Shown: one piece after another, positions 9,041 to 15,984 of the stretch | Layout of the letters: each line of letters opens with the position of its first letter | How positions within the stretch are numbered: the first letter of the stretch is position 1 | Source of the DNA: CAYVBJ01 sp964517005 | GTDB taxonomy: Bacteria > Bacteroidota > Rhodothermia > Balneolales > Balneolaceae | Length of the DNA: 39,171 nucleotides | Direction of reading: 5' to 3' | NCBI GenBank assembly: GCA_964517005.1 | Contig: CAZFAJ010000022.1 | Coordinates: forward strand, 1 to 39,171 | Made by a program: the position numbers and the translations under genes | Notes under the pieces: model-generated | Told to the model about the DNA's origin: nothing | The model's database searches: none | The model's input: only the letters and a program-made list of their open reading frames with translations

Positions 9041-10165
9041 ATGCGAAAAATTATAACACTCTCTCTTTTTATTTTAATGATCTCTGGCGGCTTTCAGCTC
9101 GCTGTTTCTCAAACCTACTATATTTACGCAGCTGCCGAGTCAGAGGACGAAATCTCCCTTATTGCTTTTGATGCGCAATCAGGCATTGGCGAAGTCGTGA
9201 AGAATATTGAAGTGGGCGAATTCCCTACGGAGACGGAAGGGCCACACGGTATGCGAATGGGGCCGGACGATGAGTACTGGTATTATACACTTGCTCACGG
9301 TATTCCATATGGCTATCTCTATAAATACAAGACAGGGACGGATGAAAAAGTTGAGCGTGTTCAGCTTGGCATGTTTCCTGCAACGTTTGATTATTCTCCG
9401 GTAACCGGATGGTTCTACATTGTTAACTTTGACCTTCACGGAGATCATGTGCCGAGTACGGTATCTGTAGTGGACCCTGCTGAAATGGTTGAAATTGATC
9501 AGATTGAGACCGGCGTGATGCCGCACGGAGCACGAATTTCGCAGGATGGATTAAAAATGTATCATGCATCAATGATGACGGATGAGGTGATTGTATTAAA
9601 TACTGTAACTCTGGAAATAGAGAAGAGAATTTCTCTCTCTGGGGAAGAAGATCAGATGAACCATGATGACCATCACTCTATGATGCACTCCTCAGATGAA
9701 TCAGAAGTCGCGGGTATGAATCACAATCCTGTTGCAAAGCCTACCTGGGTGCACCCACACCCTAATAAGCCTTACATCTATGCTGCGGGAAATGGCAATG
9801 ACACCATTTATGAAATCAGCACGGAAAGCTGGGAAATCACGAATGAATGGAAATCGGATAAAGGCCCTTACAATCTGGAAATAACTCCCGAAGGGAAGTT
9901 ACTTGTTGTTACCTATAAGGGAGCGGGACGAACAGGGATCTGGGATATTGAATCGGGAAAAGAGCTTGCAAATCTTGAAAACAGCCGTAAAGTGACCCAC
10001 GGTGTTGTAATCAGCCCGGACGGCCGTTATGCCTTTGTAACTGTTGAGGGAATAGGCGGCGAAGCCGGATCTGTGGAAATAGTTGATTTAGAAAAAAGAG
10101 AGATCGCAGACGTAGTGGAAATCGGTAAACAGGCCGGCGGAATAACATTCTGGAAGATGGAGTGA
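9041..10165 (+). CDS. Exported YncE/YVTN-type beta-propeller protein with Met/His-rich insert
   Basis: 374 residues with a signal peptide (about 1-23, ending AVSQ). Repeated strands such as VSVVDPAEMVEIDQIETG, VIVLNTVTLEIEKRI and VEIVDLEKREIADVVEIG are typical of YVTN (YncE-like) seven-bladed propellers. Residues about 204-228 are an insert rich in His, Met, Asp and Glu (core NHDDHHSMMH), followed by WVHPHP, and could bind Cu, Zn or another soft metal. The gene follows the LVIVD propeller by 17 bp and precedes a ZIP transporter by 123 bp, which supports a metal-related role as an inference. No enzymatic motif is visible. Confidence 0.82.
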   Translation: MRKIITLSLFILMISGGFQLAVSQTYYIYAAAESEDEISLIAFDAQSGIGEVVKNIEVGEFPTETEGPHGMRMGPDDEYWYYTLAHGIPYGYLYKYKTGTDEKVERVQLGMFPATFDYSPVTGWFYIVNFDLHGDHVPSTVSVVDPAEMVEIDQIETGVMPHGARISQDGLKMYHASMMTDEVIVLNTVTLEIEKRISLSGEEDQMNHDDHHSMMHSSDESEVAGMNHNPVAKPTWVHPHPNKPYIYAAGNGNDTIYEISTESWEITNEWKSDKGPYNLEITPEGKLLVVTYKGAGRTGIWDIESGKELANLENSRKVTHGVVISPDGRYAFVTVEGIGGEAGSVEIVDLEKREIADVVEIGKQAGGITFWKME

Positions 10166-10166
10166 T

Positions 10167-10212
10167 GGAGATAGCTTTCATGATCTCTGCTTCTTTTGTG
10201 TTTTTTTGTTAT
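10167..10212 (+). terminator. Possible weak terminator after the YVTN gene
   Basis: A short GGAGAT/ATCTCT stem (10167-10172 and 10183-10188, one G-T pair) is followed by a T-rich tract with a seven-T run. The stem is weak, so termination is likely partial at best. Confidence 0.3.
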
Positions 10213-10214
10213 AA

Positions 10215-10230
10215 TTTAGCCATGACTAAA
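10215..10230. promoter_or_regulatory. Palindrome upstream of ZIP gene (candidate metalloregulator site)
   Basis: TTTAGCCATGACTAAA is a 16-bp palindrome with one mismatched pair. TTAG...CTAA half-sites are reminiscent of DtxR/MntR-family operators. It sits 59 bp before the ZIP start, and a second TTAG/CTAA inverted repeat lies nearer the gene. No regulator gene is in the window. Confidence 0.35.
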
Positions 10231-10259
10231 ATTTTTATTTAATCAATAAAGTTTATTAC

Positions 10260-10277
10260 ATTAGTTTTTTGACTAAT
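10260..10277. promoter_or_regulatory. Second TTAG/CTAA inverted repeat upstream of ZIP gene
   Basis: ATTAGT, six bases, ACTAAT; it ends 11 bp before the ATG at 10289. It shares half-sites with the palindrome at 10215-10230, so the two could be tandem sites for one repressor. Based on eye matching only. Confidence 0.3.
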
Positions 10278-10288
10278 ATAAATAGACT

Positions 10289-11125
10289 ATGGAATTTGAA
10301 ATTGTTAAAGAGTGGTTTTTTGATCTTGGCCCAATTACTCAGGCGTTTATGGGCGGCCTTTTCACATGGGGACTGACAGCCCTCGGGTCTGCGATGGTTT
10401 TTTTTACACGGGGTGTTGGATACAAACTGCTCGACAGCATGCTTGGGTTTGCAGCTGGCGTAATGATTGCTGCAAGTGTCTGGTCGCTGATTTTACCCGC
10501 AATAGAAATGACGGAAGCCATGGGAGGAATCGGCTGGATTCCTGCAGCAATCGGGTTTCTTGCCGGGGGATTTTTCCTCAGGATTTGTGATGCATATCTG
10601 CCGCATTTGCACATTGGGCATCCGCGAACTGAAGCTGAAGGTATGGAAACCAAATGGAGAAGGGTTACTCTTCTGATTCTTGCCATTACCCTTCACAATA
10701 TACCCGAAGGCCTGGCAATTGGTGTGCTTTTTGGCGCCGCGGCCATAGGTATAGACCCGACAGGCACGGCAACAGTTATGGGAGCTGTTGTTCTGGCACT
10801 TGGAATCGGAATTCAAAATTTTCCGGAAGGGCTGGCGGTCTCCATGCCTCTGAGAAGGGAAGGTGTGGGAATGGGAAAAAGTTTTAATTACGGCCAATTA
10901 TCCGGAGTGGTTGAGCCGATATCAGCAATTATCGGGGCTGCAGCAGTTATCTTTGTTCAGCCGGTTCTTCCATACGCACTCGCGTTTGCAGCCGGAGCCA
11001 TGATCTATGTGGTGGTGGAGGAATTGATCCCGGAATCCCAGCAGCATGGAAATACGGATATAGCTACATTGGGTACCATGATCGGTTTTGTGGTGATGAT
11101 GGTGCTGGATGTGGCGCTTGGATAG
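10289..11125 (+). CDS. ZIP-family divalent metal transporter
   Basis: 278 residues, highly hydrophobic, with about eight predicted membrane segments. Signature metal-site motifs of the ZIP family are visible: HNIPEGLAIG (about residues 136-145, TM4) and QNFPEGLAVSM (about 176-186, TM5), each with the conserved His/Asn and Glu ligands. A later EELIPES segment is also typical. A cytosolic loop (about 106-123) contains HLHIGH, a possible metal-sensing loop. ZIP proteins move Zn2+, Fe2+ or Mn2+ into the cytoplasm. It resembles the bacterial GufA/ZupT group more than eukaryotic ZIPs. It has its own 123-bp upstream region with two palindromes, and a palindromic repeat begins seven bases after its stop. 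Metal specificity is not determinable here. Confidence 0.92.
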   Translation: MEFEIVKEWFFDLGPITQAFMGGLFTWGLTALGSAMVFFTRGVGYKLLDSMLGFAAGVMIAASVWSLILPAIEMTEAMGGIGWIPAAIGFLAGGFFLRICDAYLPHLHIGHPRTEAEGMETKWRRVTLLILAITLHNIPEGLAIGVLFGAAAIGIDPTGTATVMGAVVLALGIGIQNFPEGLAVSMPLRREGVGMGKSFNYGQLSGVVEPISAIIGAAAVIFVQPVLPYALAFAAGAMIYVVVEELIPESQQHGNTDIATLGTMIGFVVMMVLDVALG

Positions 11126-11132
11126 GTAAAAC

Positions 11133-11164
11133 CAATGGTGTACGAGCGGACGCTCGCACCATTG
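11133..11164. repeat. Palindromic REP-like element, unit 1
   Basis: CAATGGTG, TA, CGAGCG, GA, CGCTCG, CACCATTG: two nested perfect stems (8 bp outer, 6 bp inner) broken by a two-base bulge. It begins 7 bp after the ZIP stop codon and could act as a transcript 3'-end hairpin, although there is no T-run. Confidence 0.8.
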
Positions 11165-11166
11165 AT

Positions 11167-11190
11167 TTGCGGACGCTCGCACCATTGATT
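11167..11190. repeat. REP-like element, partial unit 2
   Basis: A direct partial copy of unit 1 containing GCGGACGCTCGCACCATTGA. It lacks the left arm, so it cannot form the full hairpin. Confidence 0.7.
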
Positions 11191-11229
11191 TTAACACTAT
11201 TAATGTTATCCCACTCCACCCGCACCCAC

Positions 11230-11260
11230 CCACTGGTGCGAGCGTCCGCTCGTACATTCA
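11230..11260. repeat. REP-like element, inverted unit 3 (left of gap)
   Basis: The reverse complement of the unit-1 core, containing GGTGCGAGCGTCCGCTCGTA (11235-11254). With unit 1 it forms a large inverted repeat around about 70 bases. The same 31 bases recur just after the gap. Confidence 0.8.
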
Positions 11261-11360
11261 NNNNNNNNNNNNNNNNNNNNNNNNNNNNNNNNNNNNNNNN
11301 NNNNNNNNNNNNNNNNNNNNNNNNNNNNNNNNNNNNNNNNNNNNNNNNNNNNNNNNNNNN
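11261..11360. other. Assembly gap (100 N)
   Basis: One hundred Ns flanked by identical 31-base sequence (11230-11260 and 11361-11391). As with the first gap, the repeat probably broke the assembly; the true distance and number of units are unknown. Confidence 0.95.
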
Positions 11361-11436
11361 CCACTGGTGCGAGCGTCCGCTCGTACATTCAACCGCTCAA
11401 ATTCCATTCGTGATAAAGCTGCGCGTCCGCTCGTAC
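11361..11436. repeat. REP-like elements after the gap (units 4 and 5)
   Basis: Unit 4 (11361-11391) is identical to unit 3. A partial unit 5, GCGCGTCCGCTCGTAC, lies at 11421-11436. The cluster ends about 20 bp before the stop codon of the minus-strand dehydrogenase gene, so it occupies nearly all of the convergent 329-bp intergenic region. Confidence 0.75.
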
Positions 11437-11454
11437 AAATTAGTAATCCGGCTT

Positions 11455-12381
11455 TTAATATTGTATTGACCGGTTTATTCTATACCGAAGATTCAGACCA
11501 GACAACATCCGCTTATAATTCTCTACAAGTAATTCTGCCGCTTCTTCCGGGACGGTAAGAGATGCTACATGAGGTGTGATCATAATTTTATTCCTGCTCC
11601 AAAACGGGTGGGATTCAGGCAGCGGTTCTTTTCTGAATACATCAAGTGTTGCACTTTCAAGAATCTCCATATCAAGAGCATAGAGAAGATCTTCTTCTAC
11701 AAGATGTTCTCCGCGTGCAACATTCACAAGATGGGAAGGAGACTTCAGCTTTTTAAAAAGATCCAGGTTTAGGATATCTTCAGTTTCATTTGTGAGGGGT
11801 AAAAGACAAACGAGAATATTGGTTTTATTCAGAAAGGAGTCGAGTTTATCTTGCTTATAGGTTTTTGCAAAGTCGATATTTTTTTCAGATTTAGACCAGC
11901 CGCAGACATCCCAGCCATGCCCTGAAAGCTGTTCCGCCACAAACACCCCGATTTCTCCCAAGCCCATCACACCGATCGTGAGATCATTCCGGTTACTGTT
12001 TTCACGTTTTTCCCATGTTGCTGCATTCTGGTTGCGAAGGTAAAAAAAGATGTTTCTGATGATATTCAGGGTGGCGGTCTCTACATAATCAAACATTTGA
12101 CGGTTGAGCGAGGGAATAACAACCCGTGTGATTGTAACCTTCTCGGGTATTGACGGATCGTTTATTAGATGATCTGCCCCCGCTCCAAGTGAAGAGATTA
12201 CCTGTAAATTTGGGAATTCCTCAAACAGATTTTGCGGATGATCCCAGGCAACTGCAAAATTGACCCGCTTTTTATCCCTGACCGATGGCCAGATTTCAAT
12301 ATCAAGGTCATCATCCAGCGAGAGCATCGCATCCCGGACCGGTTTCATGTTTTTGCTTTTTGAAATAAGAAGTATTGACAT
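11455..12381 (-). CDS. D-2-hydroxyacid dehydrogenase (glyoxylate/hydroxypyruvate reductase type)
   Basis: 308 residues, cytosolic. It should catalyse NAD(P)H-dependent reduction of 2-keto acids such as glyoxylate or hydroxypyruvate. The nucleotide-binding GLGEIG motif is at about residues 138-145. The catalytic Arg is in NVARGEHL (about 222-229), Glu in LDVFRKEPLP, and His in ITPHVAS (about 270). Its length and short N-terminal domain resemble GhrA, but the substrate cannot be fixed from sequence. It is the last of three minus-strand genes separated by 68-70 bp spacers filled with heptad repeats. The gene is convergent with the ZIP gene. Confidence 0.85.
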   Translation of the reverse strand: MSILLISKSKNMKPVRDAMLSLDDDLDIEIWPSVRDKKRVNFAVAWDHPQNLFEEFPNLQVISSLGAGADHLINDPSIPEKVTITRVVIPSLNRQMFDYVETATLNIIRNIFFYLRNQNAATWEKRENSNRNDLTIGVMGLGEIGVFVAEQLSGHGWDVCGWSKSEKNIDFAKTYKQDKLDSFLNKTNILVCLLPLTNETEDILNLDLFKKLKSPSHLVNVARGEHLVEEDLLYALDMEILESATLDVFRKEPLPESHPFWSRNKIMITPHVASLTVPEEAAELLVENYKRMLSGLNLRYRINRSIQY

Positions 12382-12399
12382 TTTACCGGTTTAAAAATT

Positions 12400-12434
12400 A
12401 ATTAAGAATTAAGAATTGAGAATTACGAATTTAA
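12400..12434. repeat. AATTNNN 7-bp tandem repeat
   Basis: Five consecutive 7-bp units: AATTAAG, AATTAAG, AATTGAG, AATTACG, AATTTAA. It fills half the 70-bp spacer between the hydroxyacid dehydrogenase and mnmD genes, downstream of mnmD in transcript direction. Confidence 0.8.
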
Positions 12435-12451
12435 ATAATTTGGAATAATAA

Positions 12452-13237
12452 CTACTCTGAATTTGGATCAGATCCAAAAAACCGTTTCGATAACCGTTTT
12501 TCGTTTACTCTTTTCCATACGGGATTTTCCAATTCTTCAGGATGTAAAGCTGCTACGGTCATCTCTCTTTTTCCCAGCGCACCCGGTGCTCTTGCAACAT
12601 ACCAGCCGGCTTTCGCCATAGCGGCTCTTGCTTTGGAAGCTGCTCCATAAGTTACGAGCCTGACATCTTTTCTGCTTATGGATTTCAGTTTTCGAAAAAC
12701 CGGAACACTCCAAAGCTCCGGGTTTACATCCGGCGAAAAGGGATCATGAAAAATGTAATTAACAGGTTCGTCTGGAATGCCTGATGGCAGATTTTCAAAT
12801 GACCCGGCAAAGAGATCCAGGCTGAAAGATTCTGTTATCTCAATCGAAATAAGCCCGTTCTTTTGGGCGGCTGCTTTAAATACTGTTTCAAGAAGTTTTT
12901 CTGAATCGGAGGCTTGTAGACTTTCAGGATAATTTAGCTTTTTAGCTGTCGAAACAGGAATCGGATTTTTTTCAACAGTTGTATAATGAATTTTTGATTC
13001 CGAATTCAAACGCTCTTTGTATTCAAGCATCAGAAGAAAATTCAGGCCGGTTCCAAATCCTGTCTCAAATAAACAGACCGGCTCATGTTTTTTCAGAGAT
13101 TTCAAAATACCGGATGTTTCAAAAAAAACATGCCGGCTTTCCGCAATAGCTCCATTCGGGTTGTGATAGTGCTGGTTAAAAGATTTTGAGAAGACAGTAT
13201 CCGAACCGTCCTTCGTAGGAATTATGTCAAATTCCAT
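12452..13237 (-). CDS. mnmD: tRNA 5-methylaminomethyl-2-thiouridine methyltransferase, stand-alone MnmC(m) domain
   Basis: 261 residues matching the methyltransferase half of MnmC without the FAD oxidase half, as in the stand-alone MnmD proteins. It would methylate nm5(s2)U34 of tRNAs using S-adenosylmethionine. An SAM-binding loop LFETGFGTGLNFLL lies at about residues 56-69. The family motif FHDPFSPDVNPELWS is at about 161-175. The C-terminal VTYGAASKARAAMAKAGW and PGALGKREM are also typical. The ATG is immediately preceded, in coding direction, by the AATTCAA repeat with no Shine-Dalgarno. Heptad repeats lie on both sides of the gene. Assignment is by motif memory; the family is well conserved. 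Confidence 0.85.
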   Translation of the reverse strand: MEFDIIPTKDGSDTVFSKSFNQHYHNPNGAIAESRHVFFETSGILKSLKKHEPVCLFETGFGTGLNFLLMLEYKERLNSESKIHYTTVEKNPIPVSTAKKLNYPESLQASDSEKLLETVFKAAAQKNGLISIEITESFSLDLFAGSFENLPSGIPDEPVNYIFHDPFSPDVNPELWSVPVFRKLKSISRKDVRLVTYGAASKARAAMAKAGWYVARAPGALGKREMTVAALHPEELENPVWKRVNEKRLSKRFFGSDPNSE

Positions 13238-13272
13238 AATTCAAAATTCAAAATTCAAGATTCAAAATTGAT
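13238..13272. repeat. AATTCAA 7-bp tandem repeat at the mnmD start
   Basis: Units AATTCAA x3, GATTCAA, AATTGAT in steps of seven. It directly touches the mnmD start codon (first base of the gene at 13237), so copy-number change would alter the 5' leader of that gene. Confidence 0.8.
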
Positions 13273-13305
13273 AAGACTGTTAGAAAAGATTATCACTAAT
13301 AGATA

Positions 13306-14535
13306 TTATAGTACAGGCTTGCCTGCATAATCTACCCTCTGATCTTCAGTCATTTTGAAAATCTCGATTATATCATCACGTGTTAGAGGCCCGGCTGCCT
13401 GAAGCATCTCTTCATCGCTGTATGTTTTGATCGCATAATCGGCAACAGTTCCGAAAACTTCTTCCGGAACTCCCACATCAGAAAGCCTCTGGTAGAGTTT
13501 ATTCTCCTTCAGCCAATCTTCAATCTCCCGGATAAATTGTAAAGCAGCATCAGACTGATCTTCTTCAGTTATCCCAAACAGCCGATTACCCAGCAAGGCC
13601 AGCCTGTCTCTGACCCGGTCGTTTTTCCATAACCATCTGAAATATGCAGGATAGAGTGTTGCCAGCCCGCGGCCGTGGGCCAGTTTATGATTGTAACCGC
13701 TCAGTGCGTGTTCGAGAGAGTGCATGGTAAAAGGAGATGGATTTCTGCCTGCTCCCTGGATACCAATCAGTGCAAGAGTTGAAGCCCATAACATTTGTCC
13801 GCGCAATCTTGAGTCTTCGGGATTTTTTGTTACACGCGGGAGCAGATCGATTACTGTATCCATGATCCCTTCACTGTAACGGTCGGCAACTGCTGAATCA
13901 TTGCCGCCGAGAAGATAATTTTCAAAAACATGACTTAAAATATCAGAAGCGCCATCGCGTGTTGCGGTTATTGGAATAGAGGTATGGAATTCGGGATTTA
14001 GCCAGGACGCGAGCGGTTTCAGAAATGAATGGTAAATGACAGACTTGCCCCTGACATTACTATTGGATATGACTGCGGCGGGCGTTACTTCAGATGCGGT
14101 TGCCGCAGTAGTTGGAATCGTTGCAACCGGAAGAGCACCGGATAGTTCACCGGCTTTCTGTTCACCAAAAACAAATGGCCAAATATGTTCTTCATTTTCA
14201 TATAATAGTGCTGCAATTGCTTTGGATGCATCCATCACGGAACCGCCACCCAGTGCCAAAACAAAATCAACACCTGCTTCTTTTCCTTTAGCAGCGGCTT
14301 TGTCAACAGTTGAGGATAACGGGTTGGGTTCAATGCCGCTAAATGGTGTGCACTTTATATGATGGTTTTCAAGAAGAGATTTCACAATATCCAAATATCC
14401 GTGTTTTTTTACGCTGCCTCCCCCGGTAACGAGTAAGGCATGTGATCCGAGTTCGGTTAAAGATTCACCAAATTCAGATAATTTCTCTTTTCCGTAATAA
14501 ATTTTTGTGGGAATGTGAAGTTCAAAGGTTTTCAT
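13306..14535 (-). CDS. Iron-containing alcohol dehydrogenase
   Basis: 409 residues, group III (Fe-type) alcohol dehydrogenase that interconverts alcohols and aldehydes using NAD(P)H. The nucleotide-binding GGGSVMDASKAIA motif is at about residues 97-109. The metal-site segment HSLEHALSGYNHKLAHGRG is at about 272-290 and supplies His ligands. The overall pattern resembles the NADPH-dependent butanol dehydrogenase / YqhD branch (KIYYGKEKL near the N-terminus), but substrate and cofactor are inferred. It is the first gene of the minus-strand run with mnmD and the hydroxyacid dehydrogenase, and is divergent from the M20 amidohydrolase (178 bp between). Confidence 0.9.
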   Translation of the reverse strand: MKTFELHIPTKIYYGKEKLSEFGESLTELGSHALLVTGGGSVKKHGYLDIVKSLLENHHIKCTPFSGIEPNPLSSTVDKAAAKGKEAGVDFVLALGGGSVMDASKAIAALLYENEEHIWPFVFGEQKAGELSGALPVATIPTTAATASEVTPAAVISNSNVRGKSVIYHSFLKPLASWLNPEFHTSIPITATRDGASDILSHVFENYLLGGNDSAVADRYSEGIMDTVIDLLPRVTKNPEDSRLRGQMLWASTLALIGIQGAGRNPSPFTMHSLEHALSGYNHKLAHGRGLATLYPAYFRWLWKNDRVRDRLALLGNRLFGITEEDQSDAALQFIREIEDWLKENKLYQRLSDVGVPEEVFGTVADYAIKTYSDEEMLQAAGPLTRDDIIEIFKMTEDQRVDYAGKPVL

Positions 14536-14713
14536 AATTTCTTACCTTATAATTGGATTTTTTAAATTTGCTTGAACAGGTCAGATGCTTTTTCAATTCG
14601 AACTGAGTTACCTGTCTGAAAATAATTATTATTTTGTTTCTAAAGTAAATAACGAAGAGAATCTGTTGAATTACTAATAAGTAAAAGTCAAAAAATACCG
14701 GAAACGTTCAAGT

Positions 14714-15904
14714 ATGCAATACATAGAACAGGTTTTAAAAGAAAAAGCCGAAAAACATTTCGATTACATGGTTCAGGTTCGCAGGCATCTGCACCGAAAC
14801 CCTGAAATCAGTTATAAGGAGCACGATACAACTAAATTCATTCTCAATGAGTTGAAAGAGATGGGCATAAAGACCGAGACTCCGCTTGCTACAGGTTGTA
14901 TTGGCATACTCAATGGAGGAGAAGAAAAACGGGTTATTGCATTGAGAGCAGATATAGATGCGCTTGCGATGGAAGAAGAGGGAGAGCATAAAAAAGAGTT
15001 TTTATCAGAGCGCCCCGGTGCGGCTCACTGCTGCGGACACGATGGCCATACGGCAATATTGCTGGGCACAGTGAAGATACTTTCTGAACTTAAAGACCAG
15101 ATAAAAGGCAAAATCATTCTCATATTCCAGCCGGGGGAAGAGACCCTGCCCGGGGGAGGAAGGCTATTGAGTGAAACAGGATTTCTGCAAGAACATGGAG
15201 TTCAGGAAATTTATGGCCTACACGGAAATCCAAATTATAATCCGGGACAAGTTGCCGTTAAACCGGGGCCGCTGATGGCGAGGCCGGATGAATTTGAAAT
15301 TGAAATACTTGGAAAAGGGGGGCATGCCGCCGCTCCACATGAAGCAGTTGATCCGATTGTACTGTCGGCTCAGGTTGTGAATGCATTTCAGTCTATTGTA
15401 AGCCGGAACATTAATCCCACGGAACCGGCTGTCGTAACCATCGGTCGGATTACAGGCGGTACTACCTATAATGTAATTCCTGCTAAGGTGAGTATGATTG
15501 GCACGGTTCGCACCTTTTCACAATCTACGGCTCATAAAATCCGGGACCGTATGGAAGCTATTGTAAAAGGAATTACGGAGCAGGCAGGCGGGTCCTATAA
15601 GTTTCAGTTCAATGAAGGCTATCCCGCAGTGGTAAATGATGAAGAGATAACAAGAAAGTTTACCGGCAAAGCAAAAAAAATTGCCGGAAACGGGAACGTC
15701 CTTGAAATTGAAAAACCTGTAATGGCCGGTGAAGATTTTGCATTTTATCAGCAGCACTTTCCGGGTACATTTTTCTTTTTGGGATGCGGCAGCAAGGAGA
15801 CGGGATCCGTATGGAGCTGGCATCACCCGAAATACAATATGGATGAAAAATGTTTTTTAACCGGGGCGCCGCTCATGTCGGCTCTTGCGCTTACTTCCGA
15901 TTAA
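14714..15904 (+). CDS. M20-family amidohydrolase (N-acyl-amino-acid deacylase/hippurate hydrolase type)
   Basis: 396 residues, cytosolic, no signal peptide. It is likely to hydrolyse the amide bond of N-acyl amino acids or related peptides. Motifs in order: RRHLHRNPEISYKE (about residues 23-36), the metal-binding HCCGHDGHTA (about 105-114), and QPGEETLPGGG (about 139-149) containing the catalytic Glu pair. A dimerisation-domain segment GKGGHAAAPHEAVDP (about 200-214) and the C-terminal MAGEDFAFY are also as expected for the M20D group. The Cys-Cys before Gly-His is a small variation on the common ACGHD. A strong hairpin terminator follows directly, so it is a monocistronic unit. Confidence 0.9.
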   Translation: MQYIEQVLKEKAEKHFDYMVQVRRHLHRNPEISYKEHDTTKFILNELKEMGIKTETPLATGCIGILNGGEEKRVIALRADIDALAMEEEGEHKKEFLSERPGAAHCCGHDGHTAILLGTVKILSELKDQIKGKIILIFQPGEETLPGGGRLLSETGFLQEHGVQEIYGLHGNPNYNPGQVAVKPGPLMARPDEFEIEILGKGGHAAAPHEAVDPIVLSAQVVNAFQSIVSRNINPTEPAVVTIGRITGGTTYNVIPAKVSMIGTVRTFSQSTAHKIRDRMEAIVKGITEQAGGSYKFQFNEGYPAVVNDEEITRKFTGKAKKIAGNGNVLEIEKPVMAGEDFAFYQQHFPGTFFFLGCGSKETGSVWSWHHPKYNMDEKCFLTGAPLMSALALTSD

Positions 15905-15908
15905 ATCG

Positions 15909-15935
15909 AATCACTTTTGAAACAGTGATTTTTTT
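15909..15935 (+). terminator. Intrinsic terminator after the M20 gene
   Basis: A perfect 7-bp stem AATCACT/AGTGATT (15909-15915 and 15924-15930) with an 8-base loop runs into a continuous T-tract. It starts five bases after the stop codon and separates this gene from the sensor kinase. Confidence 0.8.
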
Positions 15936-15984
15936 ATTTAATTGATACTATAAATTTACGAAGCATATATTTAACACCCGCACT

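Noticed and set aside
11133..11436. CRISPR array
   Set aside because: Units are palindromic, present in both orientations and not separated by regular unique spacers; no cas genes in the window.
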